Shown here: positions 35,201 to 43,727 of the stretch, one piece after another | Layout: the number at the start of each line of letters is the position of its first letter | Position numbering within the stretch: the first letter of the stretch is position 1 | From: Aldehydirespirator sp965261105 | Lineage (GTDB): Bacteria; Actinomycetota; Acidimicrobiia; Acidimicrobiales; Aldehydirespiratoraceae | NCBI GenBank assembly: GCA_965261105.1 | Contig: CBDHCM010000006.1 | Coordinates: forward strand, 4,464,001-4,528,000 | Direction: 5' to 3' | DNA length: 64,000 bases | Program-made: the position numbers and the translations under genes | Notes under the pieces: generated by a model | The model's database searches: none | Told to the model about the DNA's origin: nothing | The model's input: the letters and a program-made list of their open reading frames with translations, nothing else

Positions 35201-37324
35201 CGGGTGCGGGCGGTGAACGGTGTGGGCGAGGGTTCGTGGTCGTCGCCGGCGTCGGCTGTCCCGGCGACTGTTTCCAGCGGGTTGCGGGGCGTCGTCTTTG
35301 AGCGCGGCCACGAATCGGTGAGGGTGGCCTGGCAGCCGCCGGCCGTTGACGGCGGCTCAGACGTCACCGGGCATGCGGTGCAGTGGACCGACGCCGGGTT
35401 CGGCCAGTCGTCCGAAGAGAGGATCGTCGGTGCGGGCGCCTCGCAGTATCTGATCGACGGTCTGGTCAACGGCAGGCGGTACTGGGTGCGGGTGCGTGCG
35501 GTGAACGGTGTGGGCGGGGGTCCGTGGTCGCTCTCGGGGCCGGTGACGCCCGCGACCGTTCCCGGCGCGCCCGGCGATGTGATGCTCGACGTGCACACCA
35601 TGTCGCTGGGCGTCTCATGGAGCGCGCCCGGCGACGGCGGCTCGGACATCGAGTCCTACAAGGTGCAGTGGAGCACCGACGACCAGTTCGAGGCGTCGGA
35701 CCCGTCGGCGGCGGTGGGCGGCGCTGTGTTGAGCCGCCGCATCGGGGGTCTGGTCAACGGCACGGAGCACTGGGTGCGGGTGCGGGCGGTGAACGGTGTG
35801 GGCGGGGGTCCGTGGTCGTCGCCGGTTTCAGCATTTCCGGCGGCGCCGCCGAGCGCTCCCCAGAATCTTGGGGCCGCACCCGGCGACGGGGCGGTCACGG
35901 TGAGTTGGGAGGCGCCCGCCGACGACGGCGGGTCGCCCATCATCGGCTACCTGGTGCAGTGGGATGGCCCCGGCCTGCCTGGGGGCTCGGACACAGAAGT
36001 GACCGTGGATGACGACGTGTTGAGCCATCGGATCGCCGGCCTGACCAACGGCTTGTCCTACCGGGTGCGGGTGCAGGCCCGGAACGCCGGCGGCGCGGGA
36101 GGGCGGAGCCAGATTGAGGGGAAACCTCGCACCGTGCCGGGCCCGCCGACGAATCTCGTCGTTTATACGTCGCCCGGGACTCTGCGCCTCTTGTGGGAGG
36201 CGCCCGACGACGACGGCGGTGCAGACGTCGCCTCGTATCTGGTGCAGTGGAAGGGCCCCGGCGAGGAGTACAGCGAGACTGAGCGCCAAGCGGAGGTGAC
36301 TTCGCCGCGCCATCAGATCACCGGCCTGACGAGCGGCGCCGAGTACACGGTGAGCGTGCGAGCGGTGAACGCGGCCGCCGCCGGCGGGGTCGTCACGGCC
36401 TCCAAGATCGTGTCCGCCCCGCCCGGCGCGCCGCGCTCGGCCGGCGTGACCGTCCGCAACGCCACCCTGGAGGTGTCCTGGGCGCCGCCCGACACCGACG
36501 GAAGCTCACCCGTGATCGAGTACTGGGTGTTGTGGGGTCGGGACGGGAGCTACGACTCGTCGAGGTGCTCGATGCGCCGGATCAGGGTCTCTGTCATCGG
36601 CCCCCTCCGGGTCGGGATCGGTCCGCTCGTCAACGCACTCACGTACGGCATCCGGATCGTCGCCCTGAACGACAGCGGCCCGGGCCCACCCCTGGAGCTC
36701 ACAGGCACACCCATGAATGTGCCGGGCCGACCCGAGGGGCTGGCCGCCTTCTCGGTTGACGGCGGTCTGCTGGTCGGCTGGGACCAGCCGTGGCACGGCG
36801 GGTCGCCGATCACCGGCTACCGGGTGCAGTGGAAGGGCCCCGGCCAGGACTACAGCGAGACCGAGCGCCGAGCGGAGGTGACTTCCTCGACTCGGCGCTA
36901 CCGTATTTCGGGCCTCACCAACGGCGCCAGGTACACCGTGAGGGTGGCAGCGGTCAACACGAACGGCGAGAGCGGGGCCTGGGTCCCGGGCTCGCCGGCC
37001 GATGCGCCCGGCCCGCCGGGAGCGCTCACCGCGCAGAGGTTCGAACCCGACGATCGCATCTTCCGCATCCGGTTGGCGTGGGATGCTCCGGCTGCTGTGG
37101 GCGGGTCGCCGATCACAGGATACTGGGTGCAATGGAGGCGGCCCTGGACGCGACAGTACGGCGAAGGCGCGATCGTCGATGCCTCGAATCTCACCTTCGA
37201 CTTTCTGAGATTCTGTTGGCCTGATAACTGGGGACCCTGCTTCGGGCGGGAGTATCTGTTCCGGATTAGCGCCATCAACTCCGATGGCACCGGCCCACCC
37301 GCGGAGACATCGGGTGAGCTGTAG
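32273..37324 (+). CDS. Secreted SLH-like plus 14xFN3 repeat surface protein, copy 1
   Basis: The 1683-aa product has a Sec signal peptide (about 1-31, LAGFVVVSVVFCVVLGHVAPVAA). Three SLH-like repeats follow (about 45-95, 145-190, 205-255; RFCPSDSVTRAQMASFLVRAF is typical), with three 12-residue copies of LRESSASRFGDG between the first two. A Pro/Ala/Gln linker (about 265-320) leads into 14 fibronectin type III domains of 90-100 residues (DGGSxIxGYxVQW and GLxNGTxYxVRVxAVN motifs). The last domain holds a 9-residue Cys-flanked loop (CWPDNWGPC). It would be attached to the cell envelope through the SLH part. It begins a unit with the two small genes downstream and is repeated almost whole at 38241. 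Confidence 0.9.
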   Translation: MLVGAWRLAGFVVVSVVFCVVLGHVAPVAAVESGGSGAGRAGVDGAGPGVFEDNGPGVHQAAVAGLAQLGVFGGTECGEGLFCPGEPILRWEMAVWLARVLVELEAADVLPESSASRFGDGLRESSASRFGDGLRESSASRFGDVPADAWWVPHVEFLADLGVTVGCAVEPARFCPSDSVTRAQMASFLVRAFGLALLEGDGAQFVDVDGGVHAGNIVALSVSGVTKGCAVEPARFCPYRFTTRAQMASFLFRAYTRAGGPCPSEQTSAPVGVPGPDDPPAPQPALAPQPPASQPAPRPQPAPRPQPAPRPQPPASLPAPPAVSVLSAPQALEVVAGHQTLTVIWAPPDIGVEVVGYRLRWRGPGQGYSDTERWVATRDLSYEIGGLVNGTNYSVQVAAGFSGEGFGRWAEGSGVPRTVASAPRSVGVVSGDAALAVSWVAPDDTGGARIVRYWVQWTVEGVQAGSEEAVAVRAYRIGGLSNGVSYGVRVAAVNGAGLGAWSEVVVGEPLGPPGAPGTPTVGRFDRSAVVEWSPPVADGGSGISGYKVQWRTDRQRFGSSSRQREVGDRASRYEIDGLVNGRRYWVRVLAVNPSGDGAGSEEVRVVPATTPRAPARPSAERGDQEVGVSWREPVDDGGSDVAGYVVQWSDDGFDESVGEKRVGVGVREFLIGGLVNGTPYSLRVSAVNEVGDGEASPVVSATPATTPDAPAVSADRGNMAMTASWVAPDEGGSGIESYKVQWSTDDEFDDTDPSAAVGGGVLSRRVGGLVNGTEYWVRVRAVNGVGGGPWSLSASAVPAPAASRPRSVRAVAAPGSVTVSWREPTNDGGASITGYRVQWRAGSEEYGPTRERRVAPGNRSHEIVGLVNGTEYYVRVRAVAAPDDAAAAAEAAEVSAEVSATPATTPDAPAVSADRGNMAMTASWVEPDDRGSDITRYRVQWSTDDQFEASDPQAAVGGAVLSRRIGGLVNGAEYWVRVRAVNGVGEGSWSSPASAVPATVSSGLRGVVFERGHESVRVAWQPPAVDGGSDVTGHAVQWTDAGFGQSSEERIVGAGASQYLIDGLVNGRRYWVRVRAVNGVGGGPWSLSGPVTPATVPGAPGDVMLDVHTMSLGVSWSAPGDGGSDIESYKVQWSTDDQFEASDPSAAVGGAVLSRRIGGLVNGTEHWVRVRAVNGVGGGPWSSPVSAFPAAPPSAPQNLGAAPGDGAVTVSWEAPADDGGSPIIGYLVQWDGPGLPGGSDTEVTVDDDVLSHRIAGLTNGLSYRVRVQARNAGGAGGRSQIEGKPRTVPGPPTNLVVYTSPGTLRLLWEAPDDDGGADVASYLVQWKGPGEEYSETERQAEVTSPRHQITGLTSGAEYTVSVRAVNAAAAGGVVTASKIVSAPPGAPRSAGVTVRNATLEVSWAPPDTDGSSPVIEYWVLWGRDGSYDSSRCSMRRIRVSVIGPLRVGIGPLVNALTYGIRIVALNDSGPGPPLELTGTPMNVPGRPEGLAAFSVDGGLLVGWDQPWHGGSPITGYRVQWKGPGQDYSETERRAEVTSSTRRYRISGLTNGARYTVRVAAVNTNGESGAWVPGSPADAPGPPGALTAQRFEPDDRIFRIRLAWDAPAAVGGSPITGYWVQWRRPWTRQYGEGAIVDASNLTFDFLRFCWPDNWGPCFGREYLFRISAINSDGTGPPAETSGEL

Positions 37325-37425
37325 TGCGCGTGCGCGGCGGGGGGCGGGGTTCGGGCATCGCGTCGGGCAGGAGTCGCGGAGACATCGGGTGAGCTATCGC
37401 GTGTGCTGTAGTGCGCGTGCGCGGC
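37301..37425 (+). repeat. Short duplication scar at the 3' end of SLH-FN3 copy 1
   Basis: The 20 bases at 37301-37320 recur at 37376-37395, and the 20 bases at 37319-37338 recur at 37406-37425. The gene end was thus partly duplicated, adding about 87 bases that the second unit lacks. Confidence 0.85.
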
Positions 37426-37513
37426 CGTGCGCTCCAGAACGCGGGGACCCGCACTCAGCGGCGGTCTCCTGTGTCGGCCGACGGACGCCGGCCTGTTCGA
37501 CAAGGGAGCCAAG

Positions 37514-37921
37514 ATGGGCAATATGATGGGCAGTATGACGCCGGACGGCGCGGGGGCAAGGTCGCCGGAGGGCTTGGAGCCGTCCGTTGCCGGGTTGGAG
37601 TCGGGCACCTACGAGTCTGCTGCGGACCCGGAACACGCCTGGATGCGGCGCGACAGCACCGGCGAGACGGTGCGGGCCCGCATCACGGCCTATCCCCGGG
37701 ATTTTGTGTTCGAATCCGGGGACGAGACTGGGATCGAGCTGGTGGACGGGCAATGGCACGCGCTTCCGTCGGTCGTTCACACGGTGAGGCTGAAGAGCAG
37801 GATCGAATGGTGGACGAGGAACCGCAGCACCGGAGACTTCCGGTTCCTGGCCGAGAAGCGCCTCGACACGGGCCGGCCGCGCCCGGAGTCCGACCATCGA
37901 CCCGGGAGGCACCAGACATGA
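37514..37921 (+). CDS. Conserved soluble protein coupled to the 14-Cys protein, copy 1
   Basis: The 135-aa product starts at ATG 37514 with AGGGAG eight bases upstream. It has no signal peptide or membrane segment. It contains a compact middle region (ESGTYESAADPEHAWMRRDSTGETVRARI, DFVFESGDETGIELVDGQWHALPS) and an EWW followed by a basic tail. The paralogue at 43311 is almost identical apart from the start and a 3-residue insertion. The ATGA overlap with the Tat gene suggests it acts on that protein, for example as a chaperone, by inference. I recognise no family. Confidence 0.75.
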   Translation: MGNMMGSMTPDGAGARSPEGLEPSVAGLESGTYESAADPEHAWMRRDSTGETVRARITAYPRDFVFESGDETGIELVDGQWHALPSVVHTVRLKSRIEWWTRNRSTGDFRFLAEKRLDTGRPRPESDHRPGRHQT

Positions 37922-38241
37922 CCATGGCGGCGCCGCCCGCAGGCCGTCGCTCGTTCCTGCGCTCGGCCGCGGCTGCGGCGCTCACCGTGGTGACGGTGGG
38001 AACGCAGGCCGTGTTCGGCGCGGCACCCGCTCGAGCCGCCTACAGCTGCTGCTTGCTGGTCGCCAAGGAAACTCCGTGGTGCCCGCTGCTCTGCAGGGAA
38101 CAGAACCACCGGCTGAGGTGCTGGTCGTGCAACGACAACACGTGCAAGTGCTGTGAGTGCAGCTCTGGTGCAAATTGTTACGAGGGCTTCTCGATGTGCG
38201 CCTACATGATTGGATGCTGCGAGCAAATACGGTGGTGGTGA
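37918..38241 (+). CDS. Tat-exported 14-cysteine miniprotein (MauA-like), copy 1
   Basis: The 107-aa protein has a twin-arginine signal (GRRSFLRSAAAAALTVVTVG, cleavage near ARAA at about 40). The mature part is only about 67 residues, with 14 cysteines (CC, C, C, CWSC, C, CC, C, C, C, CC). The order C-x4-C-x-C-C-x-C-SSG-x2-C-x2-G resembles part of the methylamine dehydrogenase light chain MauA (ICDCSGGSLTNCPPG). MauA likewise uses a Tat leader and has many disulfides. It lacks the rest of MauA. It starts at ATG 37918 (GGGAGG upstream), overlapping the preceding stop. Confidence 0.85.
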   Translation: MTMAAPPAGRRSFLRSAAAAALTVVTVGTQAVFGAAPARAAYSCCLLVAKETPWCPLLCREQNHRLRCWSCNDNTCKCCECSSGANCYEGFSMCAYMIGCCEQIRWW

Positions 38242-41200
38242 TGGTTCGCGCTTGGAGGTTGGCGGGCATTGTTGTGGTGTCGGTGGTTTTTTGTGTGGTG
38301 CTGGGGCATGTTGCGCCTGTCGCCGCGGTGGAGTCCGGTGGGTCCGGTGCTACCGGGGCTGGCGTTGACGGCGCCGGGCCGGGGGTGTTCGAGGACAACG
38401 GGCCGGGTGTTCACCAGGCTGCGGTCGCGGGGCTGGCCCAGTTGGGAGTGTTCGGGGGCACCGAGTGCGGTGAGGGTCTGTTCTGTCCGGGCGAGCCGAT
38501 CCTGCGCTGGGAGGCGGCGGTGTGGCTGGCCCGGGTTCTGGTTGAGTTGGAGGCTGCGGACGGGCTGCCGGAGTCGTTGGCGCCGCGTTTCGGGGACGGG
38601 CTGGCGGAGTCGTCGGCGTCGCGTTTCGGGGACGTGGCGGCTGGTGTGTGGTGGGTGCCGCATGTGGAGTTGCTCGCGGATCTGGGGGTGACTGTCGGCT
38701 GCGCGGCCGAGCCGGCTCGGTTCTGTCCGAGCGATTCGGTCACTCGCGCCCAGATGGCGTCGTTTCTTGTCCGCGCTTTCGGGTTGGCGCTGCTGGAGGG
38801 TGACGGGGCGCAGTTTGTGGATGTTGACGGCGGCGTTCACGCGGGCAACATTGTGGCTCTGTCCGTTTCGGGCGTCACCAAGGGGTGCGCGGTCGAGCCT
38901 GCCCGGTTCTGTCCGTACCGGTTCACCACTCGGGCCCAGATGGCGAGCTTCCTGCTTCGGGCCTACACCCGAGCCGGCGGTCCCTGCCCCTCAGAGCAAA
39001 CAGCCGCCCCGATCGGTGTGCCCGGACCGGACGATCCGCCGCCGGCGCCGCAACCGGCGGCGTCACAACCGGCGCCGCGGCCGCAACCGCCGGCGTCACA
39101 ACCGGCGCCGCGGCCGCAACCGCCGCCGCCTGCTGTGTCGGTGCTCAGCGCGCCACAGGCACTGGAGGTTGATGCGGGTCATCAGACGCTGACGGTCATT
39201 TGGGCTCCACCCGACATCCAAGTGGAGGTTGTGGGGTACCGGTTGCGGTGGAGGGGGCCGGGTCAGCAGTACAGCGACACCGAGAGATGGGACTCTACGG
39301 GCGATCTGAGTTATGAGATAGACGGTCTGGCGAATGGCACGAACTATTCCGTTCAAGTCGCCGCGGGGTTCAGCGGTGAGGGCTTCGGCCGCAGCTGGGC
39401 AGAGGGCTCCGGTGTGCCTCGCACCGTTGCGGGCGCCCCGCAGTCCGTGCGGGTGGTGTCGGGGGACGCGGCGCTGACAGTGTCGTGGTCGGTGCCTCCG
39501 GACGACGGCGGGTCGCCGATCACCGGCTACCGGGTGCAGTGGACGGTGGAGGGCGTGCTGGTCGGCGCGGAGGAGGCGGTCGCCACCAGGACGTATCGGA
39601 TCGGGGGTCTGTCCAATGGTGTGAGCTATGGGGTTCGGGTGGCTGCGGTGAACGGGGCTGGTCTGGGTGCCTGGTCTGAGGTGGAGGTGGGTGAGCCGTT
39701 GGGGCCTCCGGGCGCTCCTGGGACTCCCGCGGTTGGGCGGTTCGACCGGTCGGCGGTGGTGGAGTGGAGTCCGCCGGTCGATGACGGCGGTTCGGGCATC
39801 AGCGGGTACAAGGTGCAGTGGCGCACCGACCGTCAGCGGTTCGGGTCGTCGTCGCGCCAGCGCGAGGTCGGCGACCACTTGTCTCGTTACGAGATCGACG
39901 GTCTGGTCAACGGCAGGCGGTATTGGGTGCGGGTGCTTGCTGTGAACCCGAGCGGCGACGGGGCTGGTTCTGAGGAGGTTCGCGTCGTTCCGGCTACGAC
40001 CCCGCGTGCGCCCGCGCGGCCGTCGGCTGAGCGGGGCGATCGAGAGGTGGGGGTGTCTTGGCGGGAGCCGGTCGACGATGGCGGCTCAGACGTCGCCGGG
40101 TATGTGGTGCAGTGGTCCGACGACGGCTTTGATGAGTCGGTTGGGGAGAAGCGGGTCGGTGTGGGCGTGCGGGAGTATCTGATCGGGGGTCTCGTCAACG
40201 GCACGCCGTACTCGCTGCGGGTGCTTGCGGTCAACGATGTCGGTGACGGTGAGGCGTCGCCGGTGGTGTCGGCGACCCCGGCGACGACGCCGGACGCGCC
40301 CGCGGTCAGCGCCGACCGGGGCAACATGGCGATGACCGCGTCTTGGGTTGCGCCCGATGAGGGCGGATCGGACATCAGTGGGTACAGGGTGCAGTGGAGC
40401 ACCGACGATCAGTTCGATGATACGGACCCGTCGGCGGCGGTGGGCGGCGGTGTGTTGAGCCGCCGGGTCGGGGGTCTGGTCAACGGCACGGAGTACTGGG
40501 TGCGGGTGCGGGCGGTGAACGGTGTGGGCGGGGGTCCGTGGTCGTTGTCGGCGTCGGCTGTCCCGGCACCGGCTGCGAGCCGTCCCCGAAGCGTGAGGGC
40601 GGTGGCAGCCCCGGGGTCGGTCACTGTCTCTTGGAGGGAGCCGACCAACGACGGTGGTGCTTCCATCACCGGTTACAGGGTGCAGTGGCGGGCCGGCAGC
40701 GAGGAGTACGGCCCGACCCGCGAGCGCCGCGTCGCGCCCGGCGACCGGAGCCACGAGGTCGTCGGCCTGGTCAACGGCACGGAGTACTACGTGCGGGTGC
40801 GGGCGGTCGTCGTGATCGATGACGGAGCGGTGTCGGCGGAGGTGTCGGCGACCCCGGCGACGACGCCGGACGCGCCCGCGAGCGTCGCAGCGCAGAGGGG
40901 CAACATGGCTATGACCGCGTCCTGGGTTGAGCCCGACGACCGCGGATCGGACATCACCGGGTACAGGGTGCAGTGGAGCACCGACGACCAGTTCGAGGCG
41001 TCGGACCCGTCGGCGGCGGTGGGCGGCGCTGTGTTGAGCCGCCGGATCGGGGGTCTGGTCAACGGCGCGGAGTACTGGGTGCGGGTGCGGGCGGTGAACG
41101 GTGTGGGCGAGGGTTCGTGGTCGTCGCCGGCGTCGGCTGTCCCGGCGACTGTTTCCAGCGGGTTGCGGGGTGTCGTCTTTGAGCGCGGCCACGAATCGGT

Positions 41201-43208
41201 GAGGGTGGCCTGGCGGCCGCCGGCCGTTGACGGCGGCTCAGACGTCACCGGGCATGCGGTGCAGTGGACCGATGCCGGGTTCGGCCAGTCGTCCGAAGAG
41301 AGGATCGTCGGTGCGGGCGCGTCGCAGTATCTGATCGACGGTCTGGTCAACGGCAGGCGGTACTGGGTGCGGGTGCGGGCGGTGAACGGTGTGGGCGGGG
41401 GTCCGTGGTCGCTCTCGGGGCCGGTGACGCCCGCGACCGTTCCCGGCGCGCCCGGCGATGTGATGCTCGACGTGCACACCATGTCGCTGGGCGTCTCATG
41501 GGTCGCGCCCGGCGACGGCGGCTCGGACATCACCGGGTACAGGGTGCAGTGGAGCACCGACGACCAGTTCGAGGCGTCGGACCCGTCGGCGGCGGTGGGC
41601 GGCGCTGTGTTGAGCCGCCGGGTCGGGGGTCTGGTCAACGGCACGGAGCACTGGGTGCGGGTGCGGGCGGTGAACGGTGTGGGCGGGGGTTCGTGGTCGT
41701 TGCCGGTTTCAGCATTTCCGGCGGCGCCGCCGAGCGCTCCCCAGAATCTTGGGGCCGCACCCGGCGACGGGGCGGTCACGGTGAGTTGGGAGGCGCCCGC
41801 CGACGACGGCGGGTCGCCCATCATCGGCTACCTGGTGCAGTGGGATGGCCCCGGCCTGCCTGGGGGCTCGGACACAGAAGTGACCGTGGATGACGACGTG
41901 TTGAGCCATCGGATCGCCGGCCTGACCAACGGCTTGTCCTACCGGGTGCGGGTGCAGGCCCGGAACGCCGGCGGCGCGGGGCGGCGGAGCCAGATTGTGG
42001 GGAAACCTCGCACCGTGCCGGGCCCGCCGACGAATCTCGTCGTTTATACGTCGCCCGGGACTCTGCGCCTCTTGTGGGAGGCGCCCGACGACGACGGCGG
42101 TGCAGACGTTGCCTCGTATCTGGTGCAGTGGAAGGGCCCCGGCGAGGAGTACAGCGAGACTGAGCGCCGAGCGGAGGTGACTTCGCCGCGCCATCAGATC
42201 ACCGGCATGACGAGCGGCGCCGAGTACACGGTGAGCGTGCGAGCGGTGAACGCGGCCGGCGCCGGCGGGGCCGTCACGGCCTCCAAGATCGTGTCCGCCC
42301 CGCCCGGCGCGCCGCGCTCGGCCGGCGTGACCGTCCGCAACGCCAACCTGGGGGTGTCCTGGGTGCCGCCCGACACCGTCGGAAGCTCACCCGTGACCGA
42401 GTACTGGGTGTTGTGGGGTCGGGACGGGAGCTACGACTCGTCGAGGTGCTCGATGCGCCTGATCACGGTCTCTGCCGACGGCCCCCTCTGGGGCGCGATC
42501 GGTCCGCTCGTCAACGCACTCACGTACGGCATCCGGATCGTCGCCCTGAACAACGCCGGCCCGGGCCCACCCCTGGAGCTCACAGGCACACCCATGAGTG
42601 TGCCGGGCCGACCCGAGGGGCTGGCCGCCTTCTCGGTTGACGGCGGTCTGCTGGTCGACTGGGACCAGCCGTGGCACGGCGGGTCGCCGATCACCGGCTA
42701 CCGGGTGCAGTGGAAGGGCCCCGGCCAGGACTACAGCGAGACCGAGCGCCGAGCGGAGGTGACTTCCTCGACTTGGCGCTACCGTTTTTCGGGCCTCACC
42801 AACGGCACCGAGTACGCCGTGAGGGTGGCAGCGGTCAACACGAACGGCGAGAGCGGGATCTCGGTCACGGGCTCGCCGGCCGATGCGCCCGGCCCACCCG
42901 GAGCGCTCACCGCGCAAACGCTCGAACCCAATAATGACACCTTCCGCATCCGGTTGGCGTGGGATGCTCCGGCTGCTGTGGGCGGGTCGCCGATCACAGA
43001 ATACCGGGTGCAATGGAGGCGGCCCTGGACGAGACAGTACGGCGAAGGCGCGATCGTCGATGCCTCGAATCTCACCTTCGACTTTCTGAAATTCTGTCAT
43101 CCTCATACAAACCGGGGGCTCTGCGTGGGGCGGAAGTATCTGTTCCGGATTAGCGCCATCAACTCCGATGGCACCGGCCCACCCGCGGAGACATCGGGTG
43201 TGCTGTAG
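38241..43208 (+). CDS. Secreted SLH-like plus 14xFN3 repeat surface protein, copy 2
   Basis: The 1655-aa paralogue of the protein at 32273 has the same order: signal peptide (1-29), three SLH-like repeats with two rather than three 12-residue spacers, a shorter Pro-rich linker, and 14 FN3 domains. Differences are scattered in FN3 domains and concentrated at the C-terminus. There the Cys-flanked loop reads CHPHTNRGLC instead of CWPDNWGPC within otherwise nearly identical flanks. The ATG at 38241 overlaps the Cys-rich stop (TGATG). A longer in-frame opening from 38157 lies inside that gene and is rejected. Confidence 0.9.
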   Translation: MVRAWRLAGIVVVSVVFCVVLGHVAPVAAVESGGSGATGAGVDGAGPGVFEDNGPGVHQAAVAGLAQLGVFGGTECGEGLFCPGEPILRWEAAVWLARVLVELEAADGLPESLAPRFGDGLAESSASRFGDVAAGVWWVPHVELLADLGVTVGCAAEPARFCPSDSVTRAQMASFLVRAFGLALLEGDGAQFVDVDGGVHAGNIVALSVSGVTKGCAVEPARFCPYRFTTRAQMASFLLRAYTRAGGPCPSEQTAAPIGVPGPDDPPPAPQPAASQPAPRPQPPASQPAPRPQPPPPAVSVLSAPQALEVDAGHQTLTVIWAPPDIQVEVVGYRLRWRGPGQQYSDTERWDSTGDLSYEIDGLANGTNYSVQVAAGFSGEGFGRSWAEGSGVPRTVAGAPQSVRVVSGDAALTVSWSVPPDDGGSPITGYRVQWTVEGVLVGAEEAVATRTYRIGGLSNGVSYGVRVAAVNGAGLGAWSEVEVGEPLGPPGAPGTPAVGRFDRSAVVEWSPPVDDGGSGISGYKVQWRTDRQRFGSSSRQREVGDHLSRYEIDGLVNGRRYWVRVLAVNPSGDGAGSEEVRVVPATTPRAPARPSAERGDREVGVSWREPVDDGGSDVAGYVVQWSDDGFDESVGEKRVGVGVREYLIGGLVNGTPYSLRVLAVNDVGDGEASPVVSATPATTPDAPAVSADRGNMAMTASWVAPDEGGSDISGYRVQWSTDDQFDDTDPSAAVGGGVLSRRVGGLVNGTEYWVRVRAVNGVGGGPWSLSASAVPAPAASRPRSVRAVAAPGSVTVSWREPTNDGGASITGYRVQWRAGSEEYGPTRERRVAPGDRSHEVVGLVNGTEYYVRVRAVVVIDDGAVSAEVSATPATTPDAPASVAAQRGNMAMTASWVEPDDRGSDITGYRVQWSTDDQFEASDPSAAVGGAVLSRRIGGLVNGAEYWVRVRAVNGVGEGSWSSPASAVPATVSSGLRGVVFERGHESVRVAWRPPAVDGGSDVTGHAVQWTDAGFGQSSEERIVGAGASQYLIDGLVNGRRYWVRVRAVNGVGGGPWSLSGPVTPATVPGAPGDVMLDVHTMSLGVSWVAPGDGGSDITGYRVQWSTDDQFEASDPSAAVGGAVLSRRVGGLVNGTEHWVRVRAVNGVGGGSWSLPVSAFPAAPPSAPQNLGAAPGDGAVTVSWEAPADDGGSPIIGYLVQWDGPGLPGGSDTEVTVDDDVLSHRIAGLTNGLSYRVRVQARNAGGAGRRSQIVGKPRTVPGPPTNLVVYTSPGTLRLLWEAPDDDGGADVASYLVQWKGPGEEYSETERRAEVTSPRHQITGMTSGAEYTVSVRAVNAAGAGGAVTASKIVSAPPGAPRSAGVTVRNANLGVSWVPPDTVGSSPVTEYWVLWGRDGSYDSSRCSMRLITVSADGPLWGAIGPLVNALTYGIRIVALNNAGPGPPLELTGTPMSVPGRPEGLAAFSVDGGLLVDWDQPWHGGSPITGYRVQWKGPGQDYSETERRAEVTSSTWRYRFSGLTNGTEYAVRVAAVNTNGESGISVTGSPADAPGPPGALTAQTLEPNNDTFRIRLAWDAPAAVGGSPITEYRVQWRRPWTRQYGEGAIVDASNLTFDFLKFCHPHTNRGLCVGRKYLFRISAINSDGTGPPAETSGVL

Positions 43209-43310
43209 TGCGCGTGCGCGGCCGTGCGCTCCAGAACGCGGGGACCCGCACTCAGCGGCGGTCTCCTGTGTCGGCCGACGGACGCCGCCCTGTTCGACAA
43301 GAGAGGCAAG

Positions 43311-43727
43311 ATGGGCAATATGATGATCAATATGACGCCGGACGGCGCGAGGGCAAGGTCGCCGGAGGGCTTGGAGCCGTCCGTTGCCGGGTTGGAGTCG
43401 GGCACCTACGAGTCTGCTGCGGACCCGGAACACGCCTGGATGCGGCGCGACAGCACCGGCGAGACGGTGCGGGCCCGCATCACGGCCTATCCCCGGGATT
43501 TTGTGTTCGAATCCGGGGACGAGACTGGGATCGAGCTGGTGGACGGGCAATGGCACGCGCTTCCGTCGGTCGGCAAGCTCTACCGGTCGGTGAGGCTGAA
43601 GAGCAGGATCGAATGGTGGACGAGGAACCGCAGCACCGGAGACTTCCGGTTCCTGGCCGAGAAGCGCCTCGACACGGGCCGGCCGCGCCCGGAGTCCGAC
43701 CATCGACCCGGGAGGCACCAGACATGA
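43311..43727 (+). CDS. Conserved soluble protein coupled to the 14-Cys protein, copy 2
   Basis: The 138-aa paralogue of the protein at 37514 is identical over most of its length. It differs at the first 20 residues (MGNMMINMTPDGARARSP) and has GKLYRS where copy 1 has VHT. It overlaps the second 14-Cys gene by ATGA. No known family. Confidence 0.75.
   Translation: MGNMMINMTPDGARARSPEGLEPSVAGLESGTYESAADPEHAWMRRDSTGETVRARITAYPRDFVFESGDETGIELVDGQWHALPSVGKLYRSVRLKSRIEWWTRNRSTGDFRFLAEKRLDTGRPRPESDHRPGRHQT

Noticed and set aside
33230..37324. Read as a CRISPR- or MSHR-like mosaic because of the many repeated segments
   Set aside because: The repeated blocks follow FN3 domain boundaries (90-100 residues) and are protein repeats.
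38157..38240. N-terminal extension of SLH-FN3 copy 2
   Set aside because: It runs over the coding part of the first 14-Cys gene; the signal peptide begins at ATG 38241, as in copy 1.
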